Positions 45,414-53,659 of a stretch of DNA of 53,659 bases are shown here, in pieces. Below the pieces are notes generated by a model. That model saw nothing but the letters and a program-made list of their open reading frames with translations. It was not told the DNA's origin and made no database searches. Within the stretch, counting starts at the first letter, position 1; each line of letters opens with the position of its first letter. Both the position numbers and the translations under genes were made by a program. Source of the stretch: Oceanimonas marisflavi (GTDB lineage: Bacteria; Pseudomonadota; Gammaproteobacteria; Enterobacterales; Aeromonadaceae); contig NZ_QAGM01000023.1 in the NCBI RefSeq assembly GCF_003049725.1, positions 1-53,659 of the forward strand, in the 5' to 3' direction.

Positions 45414-47411
45414 TCAGGCCAGCAGGGCCTCGGCCTTCTCCACCACGTTCTCGGTGGTAAAGCCGAACAGCTTGAACAGATCACCGGCAGGCGCCGACTC
45501 ACCAAAGCTGCTCATGCCGATGATGTCGCCACCAAAGCCCACATACTTGAACCAGAAGTCGCGAATGCCGGCTTCTACCGCCAGACGCTTGGTCACAGCG
45601 GCGGGCAGCACGCTTTCACGGTATTCGGCACTTTGTGCGTCAAACACATCGGTGGACGGCATGGACACCACGCGCACGGCGCGGCCCCTGGCGGTCAGCT
45701 GCTCGGCGGCGGCCATGGCCAGCTCCACTTCGGAGCCGGTGGCGATCAGAATAAGCTCCGGGGTGCCGGCGCAGTCGCGCAGCACATAGCCACCCTTGGC
45801 CACGTCGGCCAGCTGGGCCTCGGTACGCTCCATCTGGCCCAGGCCCTGGCGGGAGAAGATCAGGGAAGTGGGGCCGTCCTTACGCTCGATGGCGTGTTTC
45901 CAGGCCACGGCGGACTCCACCTGATCACAGGGGCGCCAGGTGCTCATGTTGGGGGTCAGGCGCAGAGAGGCGATTTGCTCCACCGGCTGGTGGGTGGGGC
46001 CGTCTTCACCCAGACCAATGGAGTCGTGGGTGTAAACAAAGATGGAGCGCTGCTTCATCAGGGCGGCCATGCGCACGGCGTTGCGGGCATATTCCACAAA
46101 CATCAGGAAGGTGCCGCCGTAGGGCACGAAACCACCGTGCAGGGCGATGCCGTTCATGATGGCGCTCATGCCGAACTCACGCACACCGTAGTGCAGGTAG
46201 TTGCCGGAGGCATCGTCGGCGCTGATGGCCTTGGAACCCTTGTGCATGGTCAGGTTGGAAGGGGCCAGATCGGCACTGCCGCCCAGCAGCTCGGGCAGAA
46301 CGGCGCCAAAAGCATCCAGCGCGTTCTGGGAGGCTTTACGGGTGGCAATCTTGGCCGGGGCGGCCTGCAGACCCTTGATAAAGTCGGCGCTTTGCTGTTC
46401 CCAGTCGGCGGGCAGCTCGCCGTTCAGGCGGCGCTTGAGCTCGGCGGCCAGTTCCGGGAACTCGGCGGCGTAGGCCTCGAATTTTGCGTTCCAGCCGGCT
46501 TCCAGCTCGGCACCTTTCACTTTGGCATCCCACTCGCCGTAAACCTCGGCAGGGATTTCAAAAGGCGCGTGATTCCAGCCCAGCTGCTCGCGGGTGGCGG
46601 CGATTTCGGCCTCGCCCAGGGGGGCGCCGTGGCAGTCGTGGCTGCCGCCCTTGTTGGGGGAGCCAAAACCGATCACGGTCTTGCAGCAGATCAGGGTCGG
46701 ACGGCCGGTCTCGGCACGGGCGGCCTCGATGGCGGCGGCCACGGCGGCGCTGTCGTGACCGTCCACCGCGGGAATAACATGCCAGCCATAGGCTTCAAAA
46801 CGTTTGGGGGTGTCGTCGCTGAACCAGCCGTCCACTTCACCGTCGATGGAGATGCCGTTGTCATCCCAGAAGGCAATCAGCTTGCCCAGGCCCAGGGTGC
46901 CGGCCAGGGAGCAGGCTTCATGGGAGATGCCTTCCATCAAGCAGCCGTCACCCAGGAAGGTATAGGTGTAGTGATCCACCACGTCGTGGCCGGGCTTGTT
47001 GAACTGGGCCGCCAGCGCCTTTTCGGCAATGGCCATGCCCACGGCATTGGTAATGCCCTGACCGAGCGGACCTGTGGTGGTTTCCACGCCCGGGGCGTAA
47101 CCGTATTCCGGGTGGCCGGGGGTCTTGGAGTGCAGCTGACGGAACTGCTTGAGATCGTCGATGGACAGCTCGTAACCGGTCAGGTGCAGCAGGGAGTACA
47201 GCAGCATGGAGCCGTGGCCGTTGGACAGAATAAAGCGGTCGCGGTCGGCCCAATCCGGGTTGGCGGGGTTGTGCTGCAGGTAATCACGCCACAACACCTC
47301 GGCGATATCCGCCATGCCCATGGGGGCTCCGGGGTGACCGGAATTGGCTTTCTGTACCGCATCCATACTGAGCGCGCGCACGGCATTGGCCAGCACTTGA
47401 CGAGAAGGCAT
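45414..47411 (-). CDS. tkt: Transketolase
   Basis: It transfers two-carbon ketol units in the pentose phosphate pathway, using thiamine diphosphate. The 665-residue product (E. coli TktA 663) has [18 protein letters not shown], the cofactor motif [13 protein letters not shown]...DDN, and the C-terminal [22 protein letters not shown] chose [16 protein letters not shown] because AGGAG is correctly spaced for it; ATG at 47417 overlaps the ribosome site. Divergent from metK across a 242-base gap in which I see no further feature. Confidence 0.96.
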   Translation of the reverse strand: MPSRQVLANAVRALSMDAVQKANSGHPGAPMGMADIAEVLWRDYLQHNPANPDWADRDRFILSNGHGSMLLYSLLHLTGYELSIDDLKQFRQLHSKTPGHPEYGYAPGVETTTGPLGQGITNAVGMAIAEKALAAQFNKPGHDVVDHYTYTFLGDGCLMEGISHEACSLAGTLGLGKLIAFWDDNGISIDGEVDGWFSDDTPKRFEAYGWHVIPAVDGHDSAAVAAAIEAARAETGRPTLICCKTVIGFGSPNKGGSHDCHGAPLGEAEIAATREQLGWNHAPFEIPAEVYGEWDAKVKGAELEAGWNAKFEAYAAEFPELAAELKRRLNGELPADWEQQSADFIKGLQAAPAKIATRKASQNALDAFGAVLPELLGGSADLAPSNLTMHKGSKAISADDASGNYLHYGVREFGMSAIMNGIALHGGFVPYGGTFLMFVEYARNAVRMAALMKQRSIFVYTHDSIGLGEDGPTHQPVEQIASLRLTPNMSTWRPCDQVESAVAWKHAIERKDGPTSLIFSRQGLGQMERTEAQLADVAKGGYVLRDCAGTPELILIATGSEVELAMAAAEQLTARGRAVRVVSMPSTDVFDAQSAEYRESVLPAAVTKRLAVEAGIRDFWFKYVGFGGDIIGMSSFGESAPAGDLFKLFGFTTENVVEKAEALLA

Positions 47412-47653
47412 CGACATCTCCTGAGAAAATCTTTTAAAAAGAAGGGTGAACAAAACGGCGGTTATTGTCCCAAAGACGGCCGGGAGGCGCAAATTATTCT
47501 CCCCCGCCATGAAACCCCTTCGCCGCACCGGTCACACATTTTACTGGCAATCCCGCCCTCGCCTCTCTAGAATAGCCGTCCAGATGTTAATACCGCTATC
47601 GTGGCGGTCACTGACAACGCCAAATTCATTACATTTTCAGGAAGTGAAGTAAC

Positions 47654-48811
47654 ATGGCCAGACTGTTTACCTCCGAGTCCGTGTCCGAAGGTCATCCCGA
47701 CAAGATTGCCGACCAGATCTCCGATGCGGTCCTCGACGCCATTATCAAGCAGGACCCCAAGGCCCGCGTGGCCTGCGAAACCTACGTCAAGACCGGCATG
47801 GTCATCGTCGGTGGCGAAATTTCCACCAGCGCCTGGGTTGATATCGAAGAGCTGGCCCGCCGCACCGTGCGTGAAATCGGCTACACCAGCTCCGACATGG
47901 GCTTTGACGGTGACAGCTGCGCCGTACTGAACGCCATCGGCAAGCAGTCGCCCGATATCGCCATGGGCGTGGACCGGGAAGACGAAGACCCCTACGCTCA
48001 GGGCGCCGGCGACCAGGGCCTGATGTTTGGTTACGCTTCCAACGAAACCGACGTGCTGATGCCCGCTCCGGTGACCTACTCCCACCGTCTGGTGAAGCGC
48101 CAGGCCCATGTGCGCAAGGCCAAGGAGCTGCCCTGGCTGCGCCCGGACGCCAAGTCCCAGGTGACCTTCGTTTATGACGACGGCAAGCCCGTGGGCATCG
48201 ACACTGTGGTGCTGTCTACCCAGCACAGCCCCGACATCGACCAGGCCACCCTGCGCGAAGCGGTAATGGAGCTGATCATCAAGCCGGTGCTGCCCGCCGA
48301 ATGGCTGAGCAAGGACACCAAGTACCATATCAACCCCACCGGCCAGTTCATTATCGGCGGCCCCATGGGTGACTGTGGTCTGACCGGCCGCAAGATCATC
48401 GTGGACACCTACGGCGGCATGGCCCGTCACGGTGGCGGCGCCTTCTCCGGCAAGGATCCGTCCAAGGTGGACCGCTCCGCCGCCTACGCCGCCCGCTATG
48501 TGGCCAAGAACATCGTTGCTGCCGGTCTGGCCGACCGCTGCGAAATTCAGGTGTCCTACGCCATCGGCGTGGCCGAGCCCACCTCCATCAGCGTGGAAAC
48601 CTTTGGCACCGGCAAGGTATCCGAAGAACTGATCGACGCCCTGGTGCGCGAGCACTTCGACCTGCGCCCCTATGGCCTGATCCAGATGCTGGATCTGAAC
48701 CGTCCCATCTACCAGGCCACCGCCGCCTACGGCCACTTCGGCCGGGACGAGTTCCCCTGGGAAGCCACCGACAAGGCCGCCCTGCTGCGCGACGCCGCCG
48801 GCCTGAAGTAA
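47654..48811 (+). CDS. metK: S-adenosylmethionine synthetase
   Basis: MetK makes S-adenosylmethionine from methionine and ATP. The 385-residue product (E. coli 384) has [12 protein letters not shown] at the ATP site, the signatures [12 protein letters not shown] and [19 protein letters not shown]. Start preceded by GGAAG. It ends in its own terminator. Confidence 0.98.
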   Translation: MARLFTSESVSEGHPDKIADQISDAVLDAIIKQDPKARVACETYVKTGMVIVGGEISTSAWVDIEELARRTVREIGYTSSDMGFDGDSCAVLNAIGKQSPDIAMGVDREDEDPYAQGAGDQGLMFGYASNETDVLMPAPVTYSHRLVKRQAHVRKAKELPWLRPDAKSQVTFVYDDGKPVGIDTVVLSTQHSPDIDQATLREAVMELIIKPVLPAEWLSKDTKYHINPTGQFIIGGPMGDCGLTGRKIIVDTYGGMARHGGGAFSGKDPSKVDRSAAYAARYVAKNIVAAGLADRCEIQVSYAIGVAEPTSISVETFGTGKVSEELIDALVREHFDLRPYGLIQMLDLNRPIYQATAAYGHFGRDEFPWEATDKAALLRDAAGLK

Positions 48812-48816
48812 GCATC

Positions 48817-48843
48817 AAGGGGGAGCAAACGCTTCCCCTTTTT
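48817..48843 (+). terminator. Rho-independent terminator of metK
   Basis: AAGGGGGAGC-AAAC-GCTTCCCCTT with one G-U pair, followed by a T-run, 5 bases after the metK stop. Confidence 0.88.
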
Positions 48844-48896
48844 ATTACGTGGTAGCGAGAACCATCTCTGGAGCGCCTGCGGCGCTAATGCCTGCG

Positions 48897-48922
48897 CGTT
48901 CCCACGCTCTGGGTGGGAATGC
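48897..48922. repeat. REP-like palindrome (CGTTCCCACGC type), copy 2
   Basis: It is identical to 12680-12705 in 25 of 26 bases (GTTCCCACGCTCTGGGTGGGAA here). A related inverted form lies at 48971. Confidence 0.7.
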
Positions 48923-48970
48923 AGACAGCAGCCCAGCCATACACCGGCGTGGCTGCCAGTACGATACACA

Positions 48971-48992
48971 CTCCCACGCCGGAGCGTGGGAG
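48971..48992. repeat. REP-like palindrome, inverted related copy
   Basis: CTCCCACGCCGGAGCGTGGGAG is palindromic and shares TCCCACGC with the two other copies. Two such palindromes about 50 bases apart in opposite sense are the form of a REPIN. Confidence 0.6.
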
Positions 48993-49000
48993 CGAGAAAC

Positions 49001-49028
49001 AGGCTCTGCCGACTAAAGTGGCAGCTAC
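49001..49028. repeat. Family A element, right end only (copy 3)
   Basis: AGGCTCTGCCGACTAAAGTG and the eight bases after it match the right end of copy 1 (20192-20219) in 26 of 28 bases. The left arm is missing, so this is a solo end. Confidence 0.65.
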
Positions 49029-49057
49029 TTACAGCTGACAGCTTATGGCTTACAGCT
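49028..49057. repeat. 30-base dispersed repeat, copy 2
   Basis: It matches 22799-22828 in 29 of 30 bases. It ends 8 bases before the likely sprT start and so lies where the sprT ribosome site should be. Confidence 0.7.
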
Positions 49058-49065
49058 TTACGATC

Positions 49066-49578
49066 ATGAAACTCGACGATTCCCTTTTTCAGCAAATACA
49101 GAACCGGGTCACCGAGTGCCTGGCCCTGGCCGAACGCTACACCGGCCGGCCGTTTGATCCGCCTTTGGTGCGTTTTAACCAGCGCGGACGTATTGCCGGC
49201 TCTGCCTGGCTGGAACAGTGGGAGCTGCGCTTTAACCCGGTACTGCTGGCCGACAATCCACAGAACTTTCTGACCGAAATCGTGCCTCACGAGGTGGCCC
49301 ATCTGGTGGCCTTTGCCCTGCACGGCAAGGTAAAACCCCACGGCCGGGAATGGCAGGCCATCATGGTGGACGTATTTGGCCTTGAGCCCCGCACCCGGCA
49401 CCGGCTCAATACCGAGAAAGTGGCCCCGGTTTTTCGCTATGATTGCGGTTGCCGTATTCATAAACTGAGCCTGCGCCGGCACAACAGCGTGCGGCGTGGT
49501 AAGAAGCGCTATCAGTGCCTGCACTGCGGTCAGCCACTGATGCCCGTCAAACCGTCCGGAAAAAGGAAAACCCCATGA
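49066..49578 (+). CDS. sprT: SprT-family zinc metalloprotein
   Basis: A 170-residue SprT-like protein (E. coli 165) with the zinc peptidase motif HEVAHLVAFALHG and third ligand in PHGREW, then a C-terminal zinc ribbon (YDCGC, YQCLHCG). The relatives include DNA-protein crosslink proteases; the bacterial role is uncertain. I prefer MKLDDSLFQQ; an ATG 7 codons upstream lies in a dispersed repeat. No good ribosome site is visible. It overlaps the peroxiredoxin gene by ATGA. Confidence 0.9.
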   Translation: MKLDDSLFQQIQNRVTECLALAERYTGRPFDPPLVRFNQRGRIAGSAWLEQWELRFNPVLLADNPQNFLTEIVPHEVAHLVAFALHGKVKPHGREWQAIMVDVFGLEPRTRHRLNTEKVAPVFRYDCGCRIHKLSLRRHNSVRRGKKRYQCLHCGQPLMPVKPSGKRKTP

Positions 49579-50045
49579 TCAAACCCGGTGACACCCTGCC
49601 CCAGCACGACTTCACCTTTATTACCGAAAGCGGCAAGGCCAGCGCCGACACTCAGGTCCTGTTCGGCCACAAAAAGGCGGTGATCTTCGCCGTGCCCGGA
49701 GCCTTTACCCCCACCTGTTCCCAGGCCCATCTGCCGGGCTTTGTCGCACTGGAAGACGAATTTCAGACCAGAGGCGTGGCGCTGTTTTGCCTGTCGGTCA
49801 ACGACGCCTTTGTGATGCACGCCTGGCAGCAGAGCCAGAACGCCGGCGCCATTACCATGCTCGCCGACGGCGATGGCAGCTTTACTCAGGCCCTGGGTCT
49901 GGCCAAGGACACCGGCGCCTTTGGCGGCCTGCGCGCCCAGCGCTTCGCCTTGGTGGTGGACAACGGCGTGGTCACTCAGGTGTGTGTGGAACAGCCCGGC
50001 AAGCTGGACGTCTCTTCTGCCGAAGCCATGCTCAAACTGGTTTAA
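49575..50045 (+). CDS. Peroxiredoxin, Prx5 type
   Basis: A 156-residue cytoplasmic thiol peroxidase. The peroxidatic cysteine is in PGAFTPTCSQAHLPGF, and SVNDAFVMHAW and GLRAQRFALVVDNG are typical of the Prx5/AhpE-like hybrid group. Start after GGAAAACCCC; it is coupled to sprT by a 4-base overlap. No fused glutaredoxin domain is present. Confidence 0.92.
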   Translation: MIKPGDTLPQHDFTFITESGKASADTQVLFGHKKAVIFAVPGAFTPTCSQAHLPGFVALEDEFQTRGVALFCLSVNDAFVMHAWQQSQNAGAITMLADGDGSFTQALGLAKDTGAFGGLRAQRFALVVDNGVVTQVCVEQPGKLDVSSAEAMLKLV

Positions 50046-50149
50046 TCATAAAAGTCATACCGGGCGCCGGCCCGGTATCCTCCCCCCTTTTCCCCGCCCC
50101 GCCGCCGGTGGTAAGCTTGCGCGCACAAATACCAACATAACAATGAGTC

Positions 50150-50854
50150 GTGCGCTATTTTCTTCTGATCCTGAGCCTGTGCTCCTCGCTGGCCCATGGC
50201 GAAGCCATGTCGTTTCGCCAGGCCAAAAAGGTGGCACCGGGCATTTATCGTGACAATCCGGTGAGTTTTTACTGCAACTGCAACATTCAGGCCCAGGGCA
50301 AGAAGCTGGTGCCGGATCTGGCCAGCTGTGGCTACCGGGTACGCAAGCAGGAGCGGCGGGCCAGCCGCATCGAGTGGGAGCATGTGGTGCCCGCCTGGGA
50401 ATTCGGCCACCAGCGCCAGTGCTGGCAGCAGGGCGGGCGCAAAAACTGCACCCGCAAGGACGAGCTGTTCCGGCAAATGGAAGGCGACCTGCACAACCTG
50501 GTGCCGGCGGTGGGCGAGGTCAACGGCGATCGCTCCAACTATCGTTTTTCGGAATGGAACGGCAAGCCGGTACAATATGGCCGCTGCCAGATGCTGGTGG
50601 ACTTCAAGGGGCGCAAGGTGCAACCTCCCGTGGAAACCCGGGGCGCCATTGCCCGCACCTATCTGTATATGCAGCAGCAATACCGGCTGAAGATTGCCCG
50701 CCAGCAGCAGAAACTGTTTGAGGCCTGGAACCGGCAATATCCGGCCAGTCCCTGGGAGTGCGAGCGGGACAAGCGTATCGGCCGTATTCAGGGCAACCAC
50801 AACCCCTTTGTTCAGGAGCAGTGCAAAAATTATGCGTATACCCCGAATCCATGA
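50150..50854 (+). CDS. endA: Endonuclease I (secreted/periplasmic)
   Basis: A 234-residue nuclease (E. coli 235) with a signal peptide ([17 protein letters not shown]) and the catalytic region [12 protein letters not shown] followed by [20 protein letters not shown] (beta-beta-alpha metal site). Many cysteines suggest periplasmic disulfides. The start is GTG at 50150; ATG at 50143 is in another frame. Its end overlaps rsmE by 23 bases. Confidence 0.94.
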   Translation: MRYFLLILSLCSSLAHGEAMSFRQAKKVAPGIYRDNPVSFYCNCNIQAQGKKLVPDLASCGYRVRKQERRASRIEWEHVVPAWEFGHQRQCWQQGGRKNCTRKDELFRQMEGDLHNLVPAVGEVNGDRSNYRFSEWNGKPVQYGRCQMLVDFKGRKVQPPVETRGAIARTYLYMQQQYRLKIARQQQKLFEAWNRQYPASPWECERDKRIGRIQGNHNPFVQEQCKNYAYTPNP

Positions 50855-51563
50855 GCCGAGCGAGCTTGCCAGCGGCCAGGAGCTGACCCTGTCGGAAGAC
50901 GGCGCCAACCATGTGGGCCGGGTGCTGCGCATGCAGGCCGGCCAGCATCTGGTGCTGTTTAACGGCGAAGGTGGCCAGTACGCCGCCGAGATCATTGAGG
51001 CCGGCAAGAAAAGCGTGCGGGTGCGCGTGGGAGAGTTCAGCGCCGGTGAGGTGGAGTCCCCCCTGCACTTTCACCTGGGCCAGGTGGTGAGCCGGGGCGA
51101 AAAGATGGAGTTCACCATTCAGAAGTCGGTGGAGCTCGGGGTGAACGTGATCACGCCGCTGTTTTCCAGCCGCTGTGGCGTCAAACTCTCCGGCGAACGC
51201 CTGGAAAAGAAACTGCAACAGTGGCAGAAAATCGCCATCGCCGCCTGCGAGCAGTGCGGTCGCAACCGCATTCCCGAGATCCGCCCGGCCATGGCCCTGG
51301 AGCAGTGGCTGGCGGAAGACACCAATGAGCTCAGGCTCAACCTGCACCCCCGGGCCGAATACAGCGTCAACACCCTGCCCGCCCCCGAGCACGGCGTGCG
51401 CCTGCTGATCGGCCCCGAAGGGGGGCTGTCGGATGAGGAAATTGCCGCCGCTCAATCGCACCACTTTATTGATATACTGCTCGGACCGCGCGTGCTGCGC
51501 ACCGAAACCGCGGCGCTCACCGCCATTACCGCCCTGCAATGCCGATTTGGAGATCTCGCATGA
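50832..51563 (+). CDS. rsmE: 16S rRNA (uracil-1498-N3)-methyltransferase RsmE
   Basis: RsmE methylates U1498 of 16S rRNA. The 243-residue product equals E. coli in length, with an N-terminal PUA-like domain and a C-terminal SPOUT knot: [13 protein letters not shown] and [16 protein letters not shown] lies 23 bases inside endA; the next gene overlaps by ATGA. Confidence 0.96.
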   Translation: MRIPRIHEPSELASGQELTLSEDGANHVGRVLRMQAGQHLVLFNGEGGQYAAEIIEAGKKSVRVRVGEFSAGEVESPLHFHLGQVVSRGEKMEFTIQKSVELGVNVITPLFSSRCGVKLSGERLEKKLQQWQKIAIAACEQCGRNRIPEIRPAMALEQWLAEDTNELRLNLHPRAEYSVNTLPAPEHGVRLLIGPEGGLSDEEIAAAQSHHFIDILLGPRVLRTETAALTAITALQCRFGDLA

Positions 51564-52507
51564 CCATCAAACTGGGAATCGTGATGGACCCCATTCAGTC
51601 CATCAACATCAAGAAAGACACCAGCTTCGCCATGCTGCTGGAAGCCCAGCGCCGGGGCTATGAGCTCTGGTACATGGAAATGAGCGATCTCAGCCTGCGC
51701 GATGGTGAAGCCTATGGCAGCATGGCCCGGCTGTCGGTAAAGGAAGACGCCAGCCAGTGGTATACCCTGGCCGAGCCTGAGCTCCAGCCCCTGCACAACC
51801 TGGACGTGATCCTGATGCGCAAGGATCCGCCCTTTGATACCGAGTTTATCTACGCCACCTATCTGCTGGAGCGGGCCGAGGGTGAAGGCACCCTTATCGT
51901 CAACAAGCCCCAAAGCCTGCGCGACGCCAACGAAAAGCTCTACACCGCCTGGTTTGCCGAGCACACTCCCAGCACCCTGGTGACCCGCAAGGCCGCCGAC
52001 ATTCGCGCCTTTCACGCCGAGCACAAGGACATTATTCTCAAGCCCCTGGACGGCATGGGCGGCGCCTCCATCTTTCGGGTGAAGGAAGACGATCCCAATC
52101 TGGGCGTGATCATCGAAACCCTCACCGAGCATGGCAGCCGTTACTGCATGGTGCAGACCTATCTGCCCGCCATCAAGGACGGCGACAAGCGGGTGCTGGT
52201 GGTGGACGGCGAGCCAGTGCCCTACTGCCTGGCGCGCATTCCCCAGGGGGGCGAAACCCGGGGCAACCTGGCCGCCGGCGGCCGGGGCGAGGCCCGCCCC
52301 CTGAGCGACAGCGATCGCCGCATTGCCGAGGCCCTGGGCCCGGTACTCAAAAGCAAGGGACTTATCTTTGTGGGTCTCGACATCATCGGCGACAAGCTCA
52401 CCGAGGTGAACGTCACCAGCCCCACCTGCGTGCGCGAGATAGAAGCCGCCTTTCCGGTCAACATTACCGGTATGCTGATGGACGCCATTGAAAAGCGGCT
52501 ATCCTGA
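51560..52507 (+). CDS. gshB: Glutathione synthetase
   Basis: GshB joins gamma-glutamylcysteine and glycine using ATP. The 315-residue product (E. coli 316) opens with [19 protein letters not shown] and has ATP-grasp motifs [13 protein letters not shown] and [13 protein letters not shown]. It starts within the rsmE stop (ATGA), the conserved rsmE-gshB order. Confidence 0.97.
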   Translation: MTIKLGIVMDPIQSINIKKDTSFAMLLEAQRRGYELWYMEMSDLSLRDGEAYGSMARLSVKEDASQWYTLAEPELQPLHNLDVILMRKDPPFDTEFIYATYLLERAEGEGTLIVNKPQSLRDANEKLYTAWFAEHTPSTLVTRKAADIRAFHAEHKDIILKPLDGMGGASIFRVKEDDPNLGVIIETLTEHGSRYCMVQTYLPAIKDGDKRVLVVDGEPVPYCLARIPQGGETRGNLAAGGRGEARPLSDSDRRIAEALGPVLKSKGLIFVGLDIIGDKLTEVNVTSPTCVREIEAAFPVNITGMLMDAIEKRLS

Positions 52508-52565
52508 CAGTAACACTCATCCCCGGTGGCATGCCGCCGGGCGAATACAGCGATAACGAGACAAC

Positions 52566-53120
52566 ATGGATTCACTGGAACATCACTTTCTGATCGCCAT
52601 GCCCAACCTCAAGGATCCCTTCTTTGCCGGCTCCGTGACCTATATCTGCGAGCACAATGAGGAAGGCGCCATGGGGCTGGTGATCAACATTCCGGTCGAT
52701 ATGCAATTGCACGAACTGCTGCACCAGCTGGAGCTGGAGCCCGATGACGTGCCCGGGCTGGACAGTCCGGTGCTGCAGGGTGGCCCGGTCTCTGCCGACC
52801 GGGGCTTTGTGCTGCACACTCCGGTTGAAGGCTTTGGCTCCAGCCGGCTGCTTGCCGATGATCTCATGGTCACCACCTCCCGGGATGTGCTGGAAACTCT
52901 GGGTACCAGTCAGGCGCCGGAAAAATTTCTGGTGACGCTGGGCTATGCCGGCTGGACACCGGGTCAGCTGGAGCAGGAGCTGGTGGAAAACAGCTGGCTG
53001 ACGGTGCCCGCCGACAGCAGCCTGATTTTCGATACTCCCCTCGGTCAGCGCTGGCACCAGGCCATTGCCCGCCTCGGCATCGACTCCCGTCAGCTTTCAT
53101 CCCAGGTAGGTCACGCATGA
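52566..53120 (+). CDS. yqgE: YqgE/AlgH family protein (DUF179)
   Basis: A 184-residue cytoplasmic protein (E. coli 187) with the family opening [29 protein letters not shown] and [15 protein letters not shown]. Its biochemical function is unknown; AlgH was linked to alginate expression in Pseudomonas. It overlaps ruvX by ATGA. Confidence 0.95.
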   Translation: MDSLEHHFLIAMPNLKDPFFAGSVTYICEHNEEGAMGLVINIPVDMQLHELLHQLELEPDDVPGLDSPVLQGGPVSADRGFVLHTPVEGFGSSRLLADDLMVTTSRDVLETLGTSQAPEKFLVTLGYAGWTPGQLEQELVENSWLTVPADSSLIFDTPLGQRWHQAIARLGIDSRQLSSQVGHA

Positions 53121-53533
53121 GCCGTACTCTGCTGGGCTTTGACTATGGCCTGAAAAGCATCGGCGTGGCGGTGGGCCAGGAGCTCACCGCCAGCGCCCGC
53201 CCCTTGCTGGCACTGAAGGCCAACGACGGCGTGCCCAACTGGGAGCAGATTGAAAAGCTGCTCAAGGAGTGGCAGCCGGCCCTGCTGGTGGTGGGCCTGC
53301 CGCTGAATATGGACGGCACCGAGCAGGACATCAGCCGTCGCGCCCGCAAGTTTGCCAACCGGCTGCACGGCCGCTTTGGTCTGCCGGTGGAGCTGCAGGA
53401 CGAGCGCCTGACCACCACAGACGCCCGCGCCCGCCTGTTTGAAGCCGGCGGCTACAAGGCCCTGGGCAAGGACGCCGTAGACGCGGTCTCGGCACAGTTA
53501 ATTCTTGAATCCTGGATGGCAAGTAAGCTGTAA
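53117..53533 (+). CDS. ruvX: Holliday junction resolvase-like / pre-16S rRNA nuclease YqgF
   Basis: YqgF has an RNase H fold and takes part in 16S rRNA 5' processing. The 138-residue product (E. coli 138) has [28 protein letters not shown] and the C-terminal [13 protein letters not shown]. Its TAA stop is followed at once by the IS terminus, so the coding region is complete but its downstream context is lost. Confidence 0.96.
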   Translation: MSRTLLGFDYGLKSIGVAVGQELTASARPLLALKANDGVPNWEQIEKLLKEWQPALLVVGLPLNMDGTEQDISRRARKFANRLHGRFGLPVELQDERLTTTDARARLFEAGGYKALGKDAVDAVSAQLILESWMASKL

Positions 53534-53659
53534 GAACCTGTTTGAAATCTTTCGCCAATAGCCGATACTGGACGGATGAAACGAAAAACATACCCCAGCG
53601 ACATTACGCGAGCACAATTTGAAGCCGTCAGACCGTTATTGGAACAGGCCAGTAAGCGC
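53534..53659 (+). mobile_element. End of an IS5-family-like insertion sequence (right copy)
   Basis: It is the exact reverse complement of 1-126, starting GAACCTGTTTGAAATC directly after TAA, a TNA-type target and also the ruvX stop. The transposase reads out of the window. The rest of the element is not in the window. Confidence 0.8.
53576..53659 (+). CDS. IS5-family-like transposase, N-terminal fragment
   Basis: The same 28 residues as in the left copy (MKRKTYPSD...), cut by the window edge. No catalytic residue can be assessed. Confidence 0.75.
   Translation, partial: MKRKTYPSDITRAQFEAVRPLLEQASKR

Overview
The window is a 53.7 kb piece of a GC-rich (about 60 percent by eye) gammaproteobacterial chromosome. 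The housekeeping order clpP-clpX-lon-hupB-ppiD downstream of tig, the sprT / endA-rsmE-gshB-yqgE-ruvX block beside metK and tkt, and the protein sequences all look like a marine member of the Aeromonadales (an Oceanimonas, Oceanisphaera or Zobellella type organism). That placement is inference from gene content. No rRNA, tRNA, CRISPR array, prophage or plasmid gene was seen.

Layout. 1-8.5 kb holds protein quality control, all on the minus strand: tig, clpP, clpX, lon (with a sigma-32-like heat-shock promoter), hupB and ppiD. 8.7-14.4 kb is an oppABCDF oligopeptide importer. 14.6-25 kb holds metabolic and envelope genes: maeA, a diguanylate cyclase, an ArsC/Spx-like protein, dapE, an M15 peptidase, a DUF2897 protein, polB, bamC, gcvR and bcp. 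25.4-31.2 kb is accessory in character: a YeeE/YedE pair, a PAS/GGDEF/EAL protein, and a HbpS/GlcG-like secreted protein divergent from a two-component system.

31.2-45.1 kb is the most interesting part, a catabolic island on the minus strand. One run of genes encodes a hydantoinase/dihydropyrimidinase, a serine-glyoxylate-type aminotransferase, a TRAP transporter (DctPQM), an amidase-signature enzyme, a FAH/HpaH-type hydratase and a BASS-type transporter. A second run encodes another DctPQM and an arylmalonate-decarboxylase-like member of the Asp/Glu racemase superfamily. A GntR/FCD regulator lies between them. The two runs carry a nearly identical 18-bp motif (17 of 18 bases) 38 and 40 nt before their first start codons, and a perfect 19-bp AT-rich palindrome lies upstream of gntR. 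I read this as one regulon for uptake and hydrolysis of an unknown cyclic ureide, imide or malonyl-type compound. The substrate is not shown by the sequence.

45.4-53.5 kb returns to core genes: tkt divergent from metK, then sprT, a Prx5-type peroxiredoxin, endA, rsmE, gshB, yqgE and ruvX. The first and last 127 bases are exact reverse complements and carry the start of the same IS5-like transposase, so the window is bounded by two inverted IS copies, or by a contig break in a repeat. Several intergenic gaps carry small palindromic repeats in two or more copies (REP/REPIN-like).
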